DNA from: CAXTKD01 sp964244885
Lineage (GTDB): Bacteria; Pseudomonadota; Alphaproteobacteria; Sphingomonadales; Sphingomonadaceae
Direction: 5' to 3'
DNA: 64,000 nt
NCBI GenBank assembly: GCA_964244885.1
Contig: CAXTKD010000001.1
Span: forward strand, 248,001-312,000
Part shown: piece after piece, positions 55,447 to 64,000 of the stretch
Numbering within the stretch: the stretch's first letter is position 1
How the letters are laid out: every line of letters starts with the position of its first letter
Translations under genes and position numbers: made by a program
Notes under the pieces: generated by a model
What the model saw: the letters and a program-made list of their open reading frames with translations, nothing else
Databases searched by the model: none
Told to the model about the DNA's origin: nothing

Positions 55447-55727
55447 CGCGCCACGCCGATATAGTCGAGCCGCCCCATCGCGGTCATCCACGGTCCTTCG
55501 TAGCGGGCGGGCGAAGGCTGGCTGCCGATCGCCCAGGCCATGATGTCGACGTCCTGCTCCTCGATGAGAGCCTCGAACCACGCCACATCGTCTTCGTTCC
55601 AGCCGGCGAGGTAGCGATCCGAAAAACCGCCGATCAGCAGGTCGGCCTCCTTGGTGCCGCGATGCCAGGCGCGGTAGGCGATGCGGCGCTTGCGATGGGC
55701 GAGGGTGTCGGTCAGGGGATGGCTCAA
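55443..55727 (-). CDS. sdhE: Succinate dehydrogenase assembly factor SdhE
   Basis: 94 residues. The SdhE/YgfY motif for flavinylation of SdhA is seen as RKRRIAYRAWHRGTKEADLLIGGFSDRYL (core RGTKEADLLIG), followed by WFEALIEEQDVDIMAWAIG. No ATG or GTG precedes the motif in frame within the plausible range, so a TTG at 55727 is used; there is no clear ribosome site. The stop overlaps the mfd GTG. Divergent from recG. Confidence 0.87.
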   Translation of the reverse strand: MSHPLTDTLAHRKRRIAYRAWHRGTKEADLLIGGFSDRYLAGWNEDDVAWFEALIEEQDVDIMAWAIGSQPSPARYEGPWMTAMGRLDYIGVAR

Positions 55728-55793
55728 ATGGCAAAGGCGCGACGCCGGTGGAACGGAGCCGCGCTGTGGATTAGGGTGGCGCCGAACTAGCCC

Positions 55794-57854
55794 ATGCGCC
55801 CCAGCATCCTCAACCCCCTGTTCGCTGAAACCAGCGCGCTGAAGGGCGTCGGCCCCGCCGTGGCGCGCGGGCTGAAGCGGCTGGGGCTCGACCGCGTCGC
55901 CGATCTCGCCTTCCACCTGCCGGTGATGGCGATCGAGCGGCTGGCGGTGGATGCTGTCGAGCCGTGGCAGGAGGGGCGGGTGGTGACCGTGACGGTGACG
56001 GTTTCGGGGCACGACAGCGGCGGGCCGCGATCGCCGTTCCGGGTGCGGGCGGTGGACGGGGCGGGCAATCTGCTCAGCCTCGTCTACTTCGGCGACGGCG
56101 GGCATTATGCGCGGCGGCTGCTGCCGATTGGCGAGACGCGGATCGTCTCGGGGAAACTGGAGCGCTACGGGCAGGCGCTGCAGATCGTGCATCCCGACCA
56201 TGTCGTCGAGGATACGAGTGCGATTCCCGAGCGCGAGCCGGTCTATGCGCTGACCGAGGGCATCGCCAACAAGCGGATGGGGCAGCTCGCGGCGCAGGCG
56301 CTCGAGCGCACCCCCGAATTGCCCGAGTGGATCGAGCCGAGCGTGCTGTCGACGCGCGGCTGGCCGGCGTGGCGGGAGGCGCTGACCAAGGCGCATGCGC
56401 TGGACGGGGAGGGGCCGGCGCGCGACCGCCTTGCCTATGACGAGCTGCTCGCCAATCAGCTCGCGCTGATGCTGATCCGCGCGGACACGCGGAAGCGGAA
56501 GGGCAGGGCACTGCCGGGGACGGGCGTACTGACCAAGGGCCTGATCCAGCGGCTGCCGTTCGCGCCGACCGGGGCGCAGACCCGCGCGGCGGCCGAGATC
56601 GCGGGGGACATGGCGCAGGCGACTCCGATGCTCAGGCTCCTCCAGGGCGATGTCGGTTCCGGCAAGACGCTGGTGGCCGCCCTCTCGATGCTCGCCTGCG
56701 TCGAGAGCGGCGCGCAGGCGGCATTCCTCGCGCCGACAGAGTTGCTGGCGCGCCAGCACGCTGCGACGCTCACCAACCTGCTCGGCGACCTTCCGGTGAG
56801 GATCGCGATCCTCACCGGACGCGACAAGGGCCGCATTCGCGTCGATCTCCTCGACAGCCTCGCGAACGGCGCCATCGACATCCTGATCGGCACCCACGCG
56901 ATCTTTCAGGAGGCGGTGAAGTACCGCGACCTCGGTCTCGTCGTCATCGACGAGCAGCACCGCTTCGGAGTCCACCAGCGCCTCATGCTCGGCGCCAAGG
57001 CCGATCGCCCCGCGCATGTGCTGGTGATGACCGCGACCCCCATCCCGCGCACGCTGACGCTCACCGCTTATGGCGAGATGGACGTCTCGCGCCTCGACGA
57101 GCTGCCGCCGGGGCGGGCCCCGGTCGACACGCGGGTGATCTCGCAGGCGCGCGCCGAGGCGGTCGAGGACCTGCTCGAACGCCAGATGGAGGCGGGCGGA
57201 CAGGCCTATTGGGTCTGCCCGCTGGTCGAGGAGAGCGAGACCGTCGACCTCGCCTCGGCCGAGGCCCGCGCCGAGCTGCTGCGCGGGCGCTTCGGCGACC
57301 GCGTCGGCATCGTCCACGGCCGCATGAAGGCGCCCGAGAAGGACGCCGCGATGGCCGCCTTCGCCGAAGGCCGAACCGGCGTGTTGGTGGCGACGACGGT
57401 GATCGAGGTCGGAGTCGACGTGCCGAACGCGACGCTGATGGTCGTCGAGCACGCCGAGCGCTTCGGCCTCGCCCAGCTCCACCAGCTGCGCGGCCGCGTC
57501 GGGCGCGGCGCCGGCCAGTCGACCTGTATCCTCCTGCGCGCCCCCGACATCACCGAAACCGCGCGGGAGCGCCTCGCGCTGATGCGCGAGACCAGCGACG
57601 GCTTCCTCATCGCCGAGAAGGACCTGGAGCTGCGCGGCGCCGGCGAAATCCTCGGCACCCGCCAGTCGGGCGAAGCCACCTTCCGCCTCGCCGACCCCCT
57701 CCAGATGGCGACGCTGCTCCCGGTGGCGCGCGACGACGCCCGATTGCTGGTCGACCGCGACGGCGGTCTGGACAGCGCGCGGGGCGAGGCGGCGCGGACT
57801 TTGCTGTATTTGATGGAGCGGGATGCGGCGGTGGGGCTGTTGAAAGCGGGCTAG
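55794..57854 (+). CDS. recG: ATP-dependent DNA helicase RecG
   Basis: 686 residues. N-terminal wedge with an OB fold (about 1-160), P-loop GDVGSGKT (285-292), VIDEQHRFGVHQR, MTATPIPRTLTLTAYG, GRMKAPEKDAAMAAF and HQLRGRVGRGAGQS. It remodels stalled replication forks and Holliday junctions. ATG at 55794. Located head-to-head with sdhE-mfd, the common sphingomonad order. Confidence 0.97.
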   Translation: MRPSILNPLFAETSALKGVGPAVARGLKRLGLDRVADLAFHLPVMAIERLAVDAVEPWQEGRVVTVTVTVSGHDSGGPRSPFRVRAVDGAGNLLSLVYFGDGGHYARRLLPIGETRIVSGKLERYGQALQIVHPDHVVEDTSAIPEREPVYALTEGIANKRMGQLAAQALERTPELPEWIEPSVLSTRGWPAWREALTKAHALDGEGPARDRLAYDELLANQLALMLIRADTRKRKGRALPGTGVLTKGLIQRLPFAPTGAQTRAAAEIAGDMAQATPMLRLLQGDVGSGKTLVAALSMLACVESGAQAAFLAPTELLARQHAATLTNLLGDLPVRIAILTGRDKGRIRVDLLDSLANGAIDILIGTHAIFQEAVKYRDLGLVVIDEQHRFGVHQRLMLGAKADRPAHVLVMTATPIPRTLTLTAYGEMDVSRLDELPPGRAPVDTRVISQARAEAVEDLLERQMEAGGQAYWVCPLVEESETVDLASAEARAELLRGRFGDRVGIVHGRMKAPEKDAAMAAFAEGRTGVLVATTVIEVGVDVPNATLMVVEHAERFGLAQLHQLRGRVGRGAGQSTCILLRAPDITETARERLALMRETSDGFLIAEKDLELRGAGEILGTRQSGEATFRLADPLQMATLLPVARDDARLLVDRDGGLDSARGEAARTLLYLMERDAAVGLLKAG

Positions 57855-57939
57855 GCAGTGGTGCGAGAATGACTGCATTCGACCCAATGGACGTCAAGTG
57901 CCGCCATCTCGCGCCTCGATTCGCGGAGTGGACGAGGGT

Positions 57940-58566
57940 TTAGGTGTTCACCCCTTCGTGCGAACTTTCCATGGCGCGCTTGTAAGCATCGCGGCCCGTG
58001 GTGCGGGCGAGGTAGGTTTGTTCGGCGTCGCCGAGGGTGATGCCGCAGTTCCGTTGGCCCAGATTCAGCGCGTAGGTCACCGAGATGTCGGCGGCAGTGA
58101 AAGCCTCGCCCGCGAGGTAAGGCGAGCTGGCAAGCCGTTGGCTGACCAGCTTCAGCCGTTTATGGAACGACTGCAGACACCAGGTCGCGCCCCAGTTCTC
58201 CCGCTCGGCCTCGGGGGCGATAAAGCGGCTGACAACGACGGGCATCATCAGGGTCGCGAGGCCGGCTTCGCCCAAGTGCAGAAATTGCTGGTAGGCGGCA
58301 AAGTTCGGATCGTGCGGCGCGGGCGCCAGCGGCGTCGGCCCGTATCGGGCCATCAGGTACTCCATGATCGCGATCGACTCGACCATGACGACGTTGCCGT
58401 CCTGGATCGCCGGGATGTAGTCGGCGGGGTTGACCGCCAGGAACTCGGGGTTCTGCTCGGCGGCCAGCATGTCCACCTGCCGCATACGGTAGGGAAGGCC
58501 CATCTCCTCCAGCACCCAGGCGACCCGGATCGATCGCGAGGTCTGTCCGCCCCAAACGGTGATCAT
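57940..58566 (-). CDS. Glutathione S-transferase family protein
   Basis: 208 residues. N-terminal thioredoxin-like domain (TVWGGQTSRSIRVAWVLEEMGLPYRM, with Ser10 or Ser12-type active residue and the cis-Pro region ADYIPAIQDGNVVMVESIAIMEYL), then the helical C-terminal domain (about 90-205, EAFTAADISVTYAL). Substrate unknown. AAGGAAGGG stands before the ATG. Same strand as tyrS but 131 bases away, so perhaps its own promoter. Confidence 0.88.
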   Translation of the reverse strand: MITVWGGQTSRSIRVAWVLEEMGLPYRMRQVDMLAAEQNPEFLAVNPADYIPAIQDGNVVMVESIAIMEYLMARYGPTPLAPAPHDPNFAAYQQFLHLGEAGLATLMMPVVVSRFIAPEAERENWGATWCLQSFHKRLKLVSQRLASSPYLAGEAFTAADISVTYALNLGQRNCGITLGDAEQTYLARTTGRDAYKRAMESSHEGVNT

Positions 58567-58697
58567 GCGCCGGCCCTTCCTTGTGTGATTGAGGGACCAT
58601 AGCGGACCTTATATGACTCTGGCATTCCAGGCATACGCCGATCTTAGCTTCAGCGAGGGCCTCCTTCCCACCACTAGCGGACACAGCAGCCTAGTGA

Positions 58698-59921
58698 CTA
58701 CGCTGGTACCAGCACTCCGTGCCGCTTCTTACCGGCCGACAGCTTTACCGGCTGTGCGACTGTCACGATGTGCGCTTCGTCCAGCACCGCGACTCCATCG
58801 ACCCGCGCGCCGCCGCCTTGGATCAGGCGGCGCGCCTCGCCCTTCGACGCCGCATGGCCGAGGGCGACGAGGGCGTCGATCAAGGAGATGCTACCGCTGA
58901 CGGCATGCGTCGGCAGGTCGTCCCCGGCGGCACCCTGCTCGAAGGTGGCGCGGGCGGTCGCCTCGGCCGCCTCCGCCGCGTCGCGGCCCCGGCAGAGGGC
59001 GGTGGCTTCGTTGGCGAGGATGCGCTTCGCGTCGTTGATGCCCGAGCCTTCGGCGGCTTCGAGGCGGGCGATCTCGTCCAGCGGCAGGTCGGTGAACAGG
59101 CGCAGGAACTTGCCGACATCCTTGTCATCGGTGTTACGCCAGAACTGCCAGTAATCGTAGGCGCTCAGCGAGTCCTCGTGGAGCCAGATCGCGCCGTTGA
59201 CCGACTTGCCCATCTTGCTGCCGTCGGACTTGGTGATCAGCGGCGTGGTGACCCCGTAGACCTCGGTGCCGTCGATTCGCCGCGCGAGCTCGATGCCGTT
59301 GACGATATTTCCCCACTGGTCCGATCCGCCGAGTTGGAGCCGGCAGCCGACGCGGCGCGACAGCTCCAGAAAGTCGTAGGCCTGCAGGATCATGTAGTTG
59401 AATTCGAGGAAGGTCAGCGGCTGCTCGCGGTCGAGCCGCAGGCGGACGCTGTCGAAGGTCAGCATGCGGTTGATCGTGAAGTGCCGGCCGACGTCGCGCA
59501 GGAACGGGATATATTCGAGCTTATCCAGCCAGTCGGCGTTGTTGACCATGATCGCGTCGGTCGGGCCGTCCCCGAAGGTCAGGAACCGCTCGAAGATGCG
59601 GCGGATCGAGGCGATGTTGCCCGCGATGCCGTCGTCGTCGAGGAGCTTCCGCACCTCGTCCTTGCCGCTCGGGTCGCCGACCTTGGTCGTGCCGCCGCCC
59701 ATGACGACGATCGGCTTGTGCCCCGCCTGCTGGAGGCGGCGCAGCAGCATGATCGACACGAGGTTGCCGACGTGGAGCGACGGCGCTGTGGCGTCGAAGC
59801 CGATATAGCCCGGCACGACCTGCTTGCAGGCCAGCGCATCCAGCGCCGCCAGGTCGGTCACTTGGTGGATATAGCCGCGCTCGGTTAGGGTGCGGAGGAG
59901 ATCGGATTTGGGCTCGGTCAT
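58698..59921 (-). CDS. tyrS: Tyrosyl-tRNA synthetase
   Basis: 407 residues, class I synthetase. HIGH-type HVGN (50-53), KMSKS-type KMGKS (236-240), [15 protein letters not shown] for tyrosine binding, and a C-terminal S4 domain ([19 protein letters not shown]). Divergent from anmK with 30 bases between the starts, a frequent pairing in Proteobacteria. Confidence 0.96.
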   Translation of the reverse strand: MTEPKSDLLRTLTERGYIHQVTDLAALDALACKQVVPGYIGFDATAPSLHVGNLVSIMLLRRLQQAGHKPIVVMGGGTTKVGDPSGKDEVRKLLDDDGIAGNIASIRRIFERFLTFGDGPTDAIMVNNADWLDKLEYIPFLRDVGRHFTINRMLTFDSVRLRLDREQPLTFLEFNYMILQAYDFLELSRRVGCRLQLGGSDQWGNIVNGIELARRIDGTEVYGVTTPLITKSDGSKMGKSVNGAIWLHEDSLSAYDYWQFWRNTDDKDVGKFLRLFTDLPLDEIARLEAAEGSGINDAKRILANEATALCRGRDAAEAAEATARATFEQGAAGDDLPTHAVSGSISLIDALVALGHAASKGEARRLIQGGGARVDGVAVLDEAHIVTVAQPVKLSAGKKRHGVLVPA

Positions 59922-59951
59922 GACGCGGCGGGTCTAGCAGGGGAGACGGAG

Positions 59952-61037
59952 ATGGCAAACGGGTTGCGGCTGGCGGTCGGCCTGATGTCGGGCACGTCGA
60001 TGGACGGCATCGACGCCGCCTTGATCGAAACCGACGGCGAGCAAGTGTCGCGCCCGCTCGCCTTCGTCAGCGAGGATTATGACGAGGCGTTCCGCGCGCG
60101 CCTCCGCCAGGCGATGAGCATCGCGCTCGATTTCGATCGCCCCGCGCCGCACGCGCTGATCGATGACCTGGCGCGCGAGCAGACGCTGAAGCACGCGGGT
60201 ATCGTCAGGCGGCTGCTCGGCGGGCGGCAGGTCGATGTCGTCGGCTTCCACGGCCAGACGATCGCGCACCGCCCCGATCGTGGCTGGACCTGGCAGATCG
60301 GCGACGGCGGCTTGCTGGCGCGCGAGGTCGGCGCGACGGTGGTCGACGACTTCCGCTCGGCCGACGTGGCGGCGGGCGGCCACGGCGCGCCGTTCCTGCC
60401 CGCCTATCACCGCGCGCTGGCGGGCGGGCTGGAGCGCCCCGTCGCTGTGCTCAACCTTGGCGGGGTCGGCAATTTGACCTGGATCGGCGAGGGCGACGAC
60501 ATCCTCGCCTTCGACACCGGTCCGGGTAACGCGCTCATCGACGACTGGATGCGCGAGAGCGTCGGCGCCAGCTGGGACGTGGACGGCGCCGCCGCAGCGC
60601 GAGGCAAGGTGGACGAGGCGGTCCTGGCCTCGCTGATGAGCAACGAGTGGTTCTCAGAAAAACCACCCAAGTCATTGGATAGAAGCGACTTTTCAATTCA
60701 CGTGGCGCGCGGCCTGTCGCCCGACGACGGCGCCGCGACGCTCACCGCATTCACCGCCGAGACCGTCCGCGCCGGCCTCGCCCACGTCCCGGCGAAGCCG
60801 ACCCGGCTGCTGGTCACCGGCGGCGGCCGCCGCAACCCGACGCTGATGCGGATGATAGAACGGCGCGCGGGCGTCTCGGTTGTCTCGGTTGACGCCGAGG
60901 GCTGGGACGGCGACGCGATGGAGGCGGAGGGGTTCGCCTATCTCGCGGTGCGCTCGCTCGACGGCAAGCCGCTCAGCTGGCCCGGCACCACCGGCGTCCC
61001 GCAACCGATGCCGGGAGGGCGCGTTCACCGTCCATGA
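59952..61037 (+). CDS. anmK: Anhydro-N-acetylmuramic acid kinase
   Basis: 361 residues. AnmK phosphorylates 1,6-anhydro-MurNAc in cell wall recycling. Motifs: GLMSGTSMDGIDAAL at the start, VVGFHGQTIAHRP, VADFRSADVAAGGHGAPF-like, LNLGGVGNLTW, DTGPGNALIDDWM and VTGGGRRNPTLM. The dipeptide epimerase earlier in the window may serve the same recycling pathway. The TGA overlaps the next ATG by four bases. Confidence 0.95.
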   Translation: MANGLRLAVGLMSGTSMDGIDAALIETDGEQVSRPLAFVSEDYDEAFRARLRQAMSIALDFDRPAPHALIDDLAREQTLKHAGIVRRLLGGRQVDVVGFHGQTIAHRPDRGWTWQIGDGGLLAREVGATVVDDFRSADVAAGGHGAPFLPAYHRALAGGLERPVAVLNLGGVGNLTWIGEGDDILAFDTGPGNALIDDWMRESVGASWDVDGAAAARGKVDEAVLASLMSNEWFSEKPPKSLDRSDFSIHVARGLSPDDGAATLTAFTAETVRAGLAHVPAKPTRLLVTGGGRRNPTLMRMIERRAGVSVVSVDAEGWDGDAMEAEGFAYLAVRSLDGKPLSWPGTTGVPQPMPGGRVHRP

Positions 61038-61327
61038 ACAAATCCATCCTGATCGCCGCGCTGCTCGCAATTCCGGCCGCGGCTTCCACCCCCGCGGCGT
61101 GGAACACGCTCGACAAGACCAGTGCCGCCGCCTGCGCCAAGGCGAGCAACCTCGTCGATCCCATGGTCGGGCCGCCAGTTAGGTTCAGCGATTCGTTCGG
61201 CGTCGATGTCCGCGAGGTATCCGGCATCTACCGGCCGAAGCACATGCTCGGCGCCAAGGCGCGAATGCTGTGCCTCGTCCAGCGCAAGACGGTTCGCGTC
61301 GAGATCCAGGAAAAGCCGGCGCGCTGA
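61034..61327 (+). CDS. Small secreted hypothetical protein
   Basis: 97 residues, coupled to anmK by an ATGA overlap. Signal peptide MNKSILIAALLAIPAAAST. The mature part has two cysteines (AACAKASNLV, RMLCLVQRKT) that could pair, and SDSFGVDVREVSGIYRPKHMLG in between. No family recognised. The overlap and ordered codon use support a real gene. Confidence 0.65.
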   Translation: MNKSILIAALLAIPAAASTPAAWNTLDKTSAAACAKASNLVDPMVGPPVRFSDSFGVDVREVSGIYRPKHMLGAKARMLCLVQRKTVRVEIQEKPAR

Positions 61328-61331
61328 CCGG

Positions 61332-61970
61332 CTACTTCCCCAGCGCCTGGCGGTGGTCGAGGTAGCGGTCGACCGAGCCCATCAGCTGGTCCATCTCATG
61401 CTCGAAGAAGTGGTTGGCGCCGTCGATCACGTCATAGTCGATGACGATGTGGCGCTGCGTCTTGAGCTTGTCGACGAGCTTCTGGACCGCCGGCGCGGTC
61501 ACCACCTCGTCGGCCGAGCCTTGGACGATCAGGCCCGACGAGGGGCAGGGCGCGAGGAAGCCGAAATCGTAGAGGTTGGCCGGCGGCGCGATCGAGATGA
61601 AGCCCTTGATCTCGGGGCGGCGCATCAGGAGCTGCATGCCGATGAGGGCGCCGAAGCCGAAGCCCGCGACCCAGGTGATCGGCGCCTCGTGGTTGAACTG
61701 CTGCATCCAGTCGAGCGCCGCGGTGGCGTCGGACAGCTCGCCGATGCCGTTGTCGAACTCGCCCTGGCTCTTGCCGATGCCGCGATAGTTGAACCGCATC
61801 GTCGCGAAGCCGCGGCGCACGAAGGTCTTGAACAGCGCATGCGCGATCGGGTGGTTCATCGTGCCCGGATGCGGCGGCAGGATGAGCGCGACGGGCGCGC
61901 GGTTGCGCGGCGGCGGCTGGTAACGGCCTTCGAGGCGGCCGTCGGGGCCGGCGAAAATCACTTCGGGCAT
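61332..61970 (-). CDS. Alpha/beta hydrolase lacking the usual nucleophile serine
   Basis: 212 residues of the COG2945-like group. PPHPGTMNHPIAHALFKTF and MRFNYRGIGKSQGEFD are typical. The nucleophile elbow reads GFGFG (103-107), so position 105 is Gly where GxSxG hydrolases have Ser. The later acid (GSADEVV) and histidine (GANHFFEHEMD) are present. Either the protein is not a classical esterase or this copy is inactive. The position next to cysteine desulfurase genes is conserved in some alphaproteobacteria. ATG at 61970. Confidence 0.85.
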   Translation of the reverse strand: MPEVIFAGPDGRLEGRYQPPPRNRAPVALILPPHPGTMNHPIAHALFKTFVRRGFATMRFNYRGIGKSQGEFDNGIGELSDATAALDWMQQFNHEAPITWVAGFGFGALIGMQLLMRRPEIKGFISIAPPANLYDFGFLAPCPSSGLIVQGSADEVVTAPAVQKLVDKLKTQRHIVIDYDVIDGANHFFEHEMDQLMGSVDRYLDHRQALGK

Positions 61971-62068
61971 TGGCGCTCCAGGGGCCCGCGACGGCGAAGG
62001 GTGCGCGCGGGCAAGGGCGCGTCTATAGAGGCGAAGACCCGTTTTTTGCAATCGGAACCGCAAAAGCC

Positions 62069-63220
62069 TTGAGCCGGACGACCGCCTACCTCGACTACAA
62101 CGCCACCGCGCCGATCGAGCCCGCCGCGATCGAGGCGATGACGCGCGCGGCGGAGATGTGGGGAAACCCGTCCTCCGTGCATGCCGAGGGGCGGCGGGCG
62201 AAGGCGATGCTGGAGGACGCGCGCGAGCGCATCGCGGCGGGCCTGGGCTGCCGGGCGAGTGAGCTGGTGTTCACGAGCGGCGGGACCGAGGCGATCGGGC
62301 TGGCGCTGCGCAGCGCGGGCAGGGTAGTCGCATCGGCGGTCGAGCACGACGCGGTGCGGCGGTGGATGTCCGCCCCTCCCTTTCAGGGGAGGGGATGGGG
62401 GTGGGGCCTATCCAACCACGCCGAGCAGCCGGATGGGCCCCACCCCAACCCCTCCCCTGAAGGGGAGGGGCGGATCGCTCCCGTTGACAGCGCGGGCCTC
62501 GTCGACCTCGACGCACTGGAAACCCTTCTCCAGCCCCACACCCTGGTCGCTGTCATGCACGCCAACAACGAGACCGGCGTCATCCAGCCGGTCGCCGAGG
62601 TGGTCGCGCTCGCCCGCAAACATGGCGCACGAACGCTGGTCGATGCCGTGCAAACCGCTGGCAAGCTGCCCCTGCCCGATGGCGACCTGATCGCAGTATC
62701 GGCGCACAAGCTCGGTGGGCCGCCCGGCGTCGGGGCGCTCATCGTCCGCGATTTCGATGCGCTGGACGCCGCAGGCGGGCAGGAGCGCGGCTACCGCGCC
62801 GGAACCGAAAACATCCCCGCGATCATGGGCTTCGCCGCCGCTATCGAAGCCCGCGCCGACCGCACTTGGCTCGACCGTGTAGCAATCCTTCGCGACAGCC
62901 TCGAGGCGAGGCTGATCGCGGCCGGAGCCACGATCAACGGCGCAGGCGCCGAGCGGCTGCCGACAACCAGCTCGATCCGAATGCCCGGCATCCCCGCCGA
63001 GACACAAGTCATCGCCTTCGATCTCGCGGGCTTCCGAGTCAGCGCCGGCGCGGCCTGCTCCTCGGGCAAGGTCGCGACCAGCCACGTCCTCGCCGCGATG
63101 GGCGTCGAGGGGCCAGGCGAGGCGGTGCGCGTCAGCCTCGGCTGGAATACCACGGAGGCCGAGGTCGACGCCTTCACCGCTGCCTGGCAAGCGCTGGCGG
63201 CGCGGCGGGCCGCCGCATGA
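62069..63220 (+). CDS. Cysteine desulfurase family aminotransferase (NifS-like), with inserted repeat
   Basis: 383 residues from a TTG at 62069. Opens LSRTTAYLDYNATAPIEP; PLP-binding Lys214 in SAHKLGGPPGVG and active Cys330 in AGAACSSGKVA, so both catalytic residues remain. Residues about 101-135 (SAPPFQGRGWGWG.. NPSPEGEGR) come from a palindromic repeat inserted in frame in a variable loop. The enzyme would release sulfur from cysteine for Fe-S clusters or tRNA thiolation. The stop overlaps the ATG of a second cysteine desulfurase. Confidence 0.88.
   Translation: MSRTTAYLDYNATAPIEPAAIEAMTRAAEMWGNPSSVHAEGRRAKAMLEDARERIAAGLGCRASELVFTSGGTEAIGLALRSAGRVVASAVEHDAVRRWMSAPPFQGRGWGWGLSNHAEQPDGPHPNPSPEGEGRIAPVDSAGLVDLDALETLLQPHTLVAVMHANNETGVIQPVAEVVALARKHGARTLVDAVQTAGKLPLPDGDLIAVSAHKLGGPPGVGALIVRDFDALDAAGGQERGYRAGTENIPAIMGFAAAIEARADRTWLDRVAILRDSLEARLIAAGATINGAGAERLPTTSSIRMPGIPAETQVIAFDLAGFRVSAGAACSSGKVATSHVLAAMGVEGPGEAVRVSLGWNTTEAEVDAFTAAWQALAARRAAA
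62371..62472. repeat. Palindromic repeat inside the cysteine desulfurase gene
   Basis: Arms of about 38 bases: CGCCCCTCCCTTTCAGGGGA at the left (62371) and CCTCCCCTGAAGGGGAGGGG at the right, ending 62472. Core shared with the intergenic element at 16712-16833. The 102-base length is a multiple of three and the reading frame is kept open. Confidence 0.85.
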
Positions 63221-64000
63221 AGCGGCCGATCTACCTCGACTATCAGGCGACGACGCTGCTCCGCCCCGAGGCGCGCGACGCGATGCTTCCCTATTTCGCC
63301 GAGCGTTTCGGCAACCCGCACTCGCCACACCGTTACGGCTTCGAGGCGGATGCGGCGGTGGAGGCGGCGCGCGCCCATGTAGCCGCGCTGATCGGCGCCG
63401 CGCCCGAAACAGTGATCTTCACGAGCGGTGCGACCGAGGCGTCGAACCTCGCGCTAACGGGCACGCTGACCGCCCCCGGCCAGACCCGCCGCCGCATCGT
63501 CACCGTCGCCACCGAGCATGCCTGCGTGCTCGACACCGCGCAGCACCTCGAACGGCTCGGCGCAACGCTGACGGTGCTCGGCGTCGGCTGCGACGGACTG
63601 ATCGACCTCGACGAAGCGCGCGCCGCGATCGGCGACGATGTCGCGATCGTCAGCGTGATGCTCGTCAACAACGAGATCGGAGTCATCCAGCCGGTCGCCG
63701 AGATCGCGAAGCTGGCACGGGCCGCGGGCGCGGTAATGCACTGCGACGCGGCTCAGGCGGCGGGCAAGATCGCGGTCGACGTCAACGCGCTGGATGTCGA
63801 CCTCCTCAGCCTGTCGGCGCACAAGCTCTACGGCCCCAAGGGGATCGGCGCGCTCTACGTCCGGCCGGGGACCGGGCTTTCGCCGATCCTCCACGGCGGT
63901 GGGCAGGAAGGCGACGGCCTGCGCTCCGGCACGCTATCGCCCGCGCTCTGCGCCGGGTTCGGCGAGGCGGCGAGGCTGGCCGCAGGCGAGATCGACGCCC
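63217..64000 (+). CDS. Cysteine desulfurase, 5' part
   Basis: First 261 codons; the 3' end, with the active cysteine, lies beyond the window. Opens MKRPIYLDYQATTLLRPEAR and has GNPHSPHRYG, FTSGATEASNLAL, TEHACVLDT, HCDAAQAAGKI and PLP-binding Lys203 (SAHKLYGPKGIGALYVRP), clearly IscS/NifS type. ATG overlaps the preceding gene by four bases. Two desulfurases in tandem usually precede suf genes in alphaproteobacteria, which should follow to the right. Confidence 0.92.
   Translation, partial: MKRPIYLDYQATTLLRPEARDAMLPYFAERFGNPHSPHRYGFEADAAVEAARAHVAALIGAAPETVIFTSGATEASNLALTGTLTAPGQTRRRIVTVATEHACVLDTAQHLERLGATLTVLGVGCDGLIDLDEARAAIGDDVAIVSVMLVNNEIGVIQPVAEIAKLARAAGAVMHCDAAQAAGKIAVDVNALDVDLLSLSAHKLYGPKGIGALYVRPGTGLSPILHGGGQEGDGLRSGTLSPALCAGFGEAARLAAGEIDA

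Noticed and set aside
55728..57887. Long minus frame continuing upstream of sdhE across recG
   Set aside because: Only the last 94 residues match SdhE; the rest is antisense to RecG.

Overview
The window is a chromosomal segment of a high-GC alphaproteobacterium, most likely a member of the Sphingomonadales. This rests on gcrA, a PopZ/DUF2497 protein, class I PHA synthase, RskA-type anti-sigma with its ECF sigma, an HprK-related kinase/PqqD gene set, PiuC/TonB-receptor/PepSY iron uptake, and several small secreted proteins of sphingomonad type. Genes are tightly packed, with many 4-base ATGA/GTGA overlaps. Most of the content is housekeeping. There is no intact prophage, plasmid backbone, insertion sequence or CRISPR array.

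Layout. 0-6 kb: 5' part of an alaC-type aminotransferase, phaC, a small secreted heptad-repeat protein, gcrA, a lone ABC-2 permease and an M20 hydrolase. 5.5-7.6 kb: three hairpins with G-rich (other strand C-rich) loops, a sigma-54-type promoter in front of a 43-residue peptide, an anti-sigma/ECF sigma pair and a DUF3309 peptide. 7.7-16.7 kb: argD-argF-hslO, DUF3617-like and other secreted proteins, popZ, a tolC homologue, a PCMT-like methyltransferase, tRNA-Cys and a dipeptide epimerase. 16.8-22 kb: thiolase and MaoC hydratase, then a compact four-gene HPr-rel-A type cluster (Tat-exported protein, PqqD-like, HprK-related kinase, nucleotidyltransferase), and gph. 22-30 kb: glmU and glmS split by a VapBC-like toxin-antitoxin pair with its own operator, GFA protein, gor and a prolyl oligopeptidase. 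30-37 kb: iron-uptake locus (piuC, siderophore receptor, Sel1 protein, tonB, PepSY protein) with a shared Fur-like motif. 37-46 kb: metZ-apaG, AraC and Crp/Fnr regulators, two hydrolases, an SDR and malate synthase G. 46.7-48 kb: a solitary contractile-tail sheath gene beside tRNA-Asn. 48-64 kb: nadK-moaA, a GGDEF/EAL protein, mfd-sdhE, recG, a GST, tyrS/anmK, an alpha/beta hydrolase lacking the usual serine, and two tandem cysteine desulfurases, the first carrying an in-frame palindromic repeat.

The least explained parts are the HPr-rel-A cluster, the hairpin array, the sigma-54 micropeptide, the orphan sheath gene and the palindromic repeat inside a cysteine desulfurase. All functional calls come from reading translated motifs and context; no database search was run.
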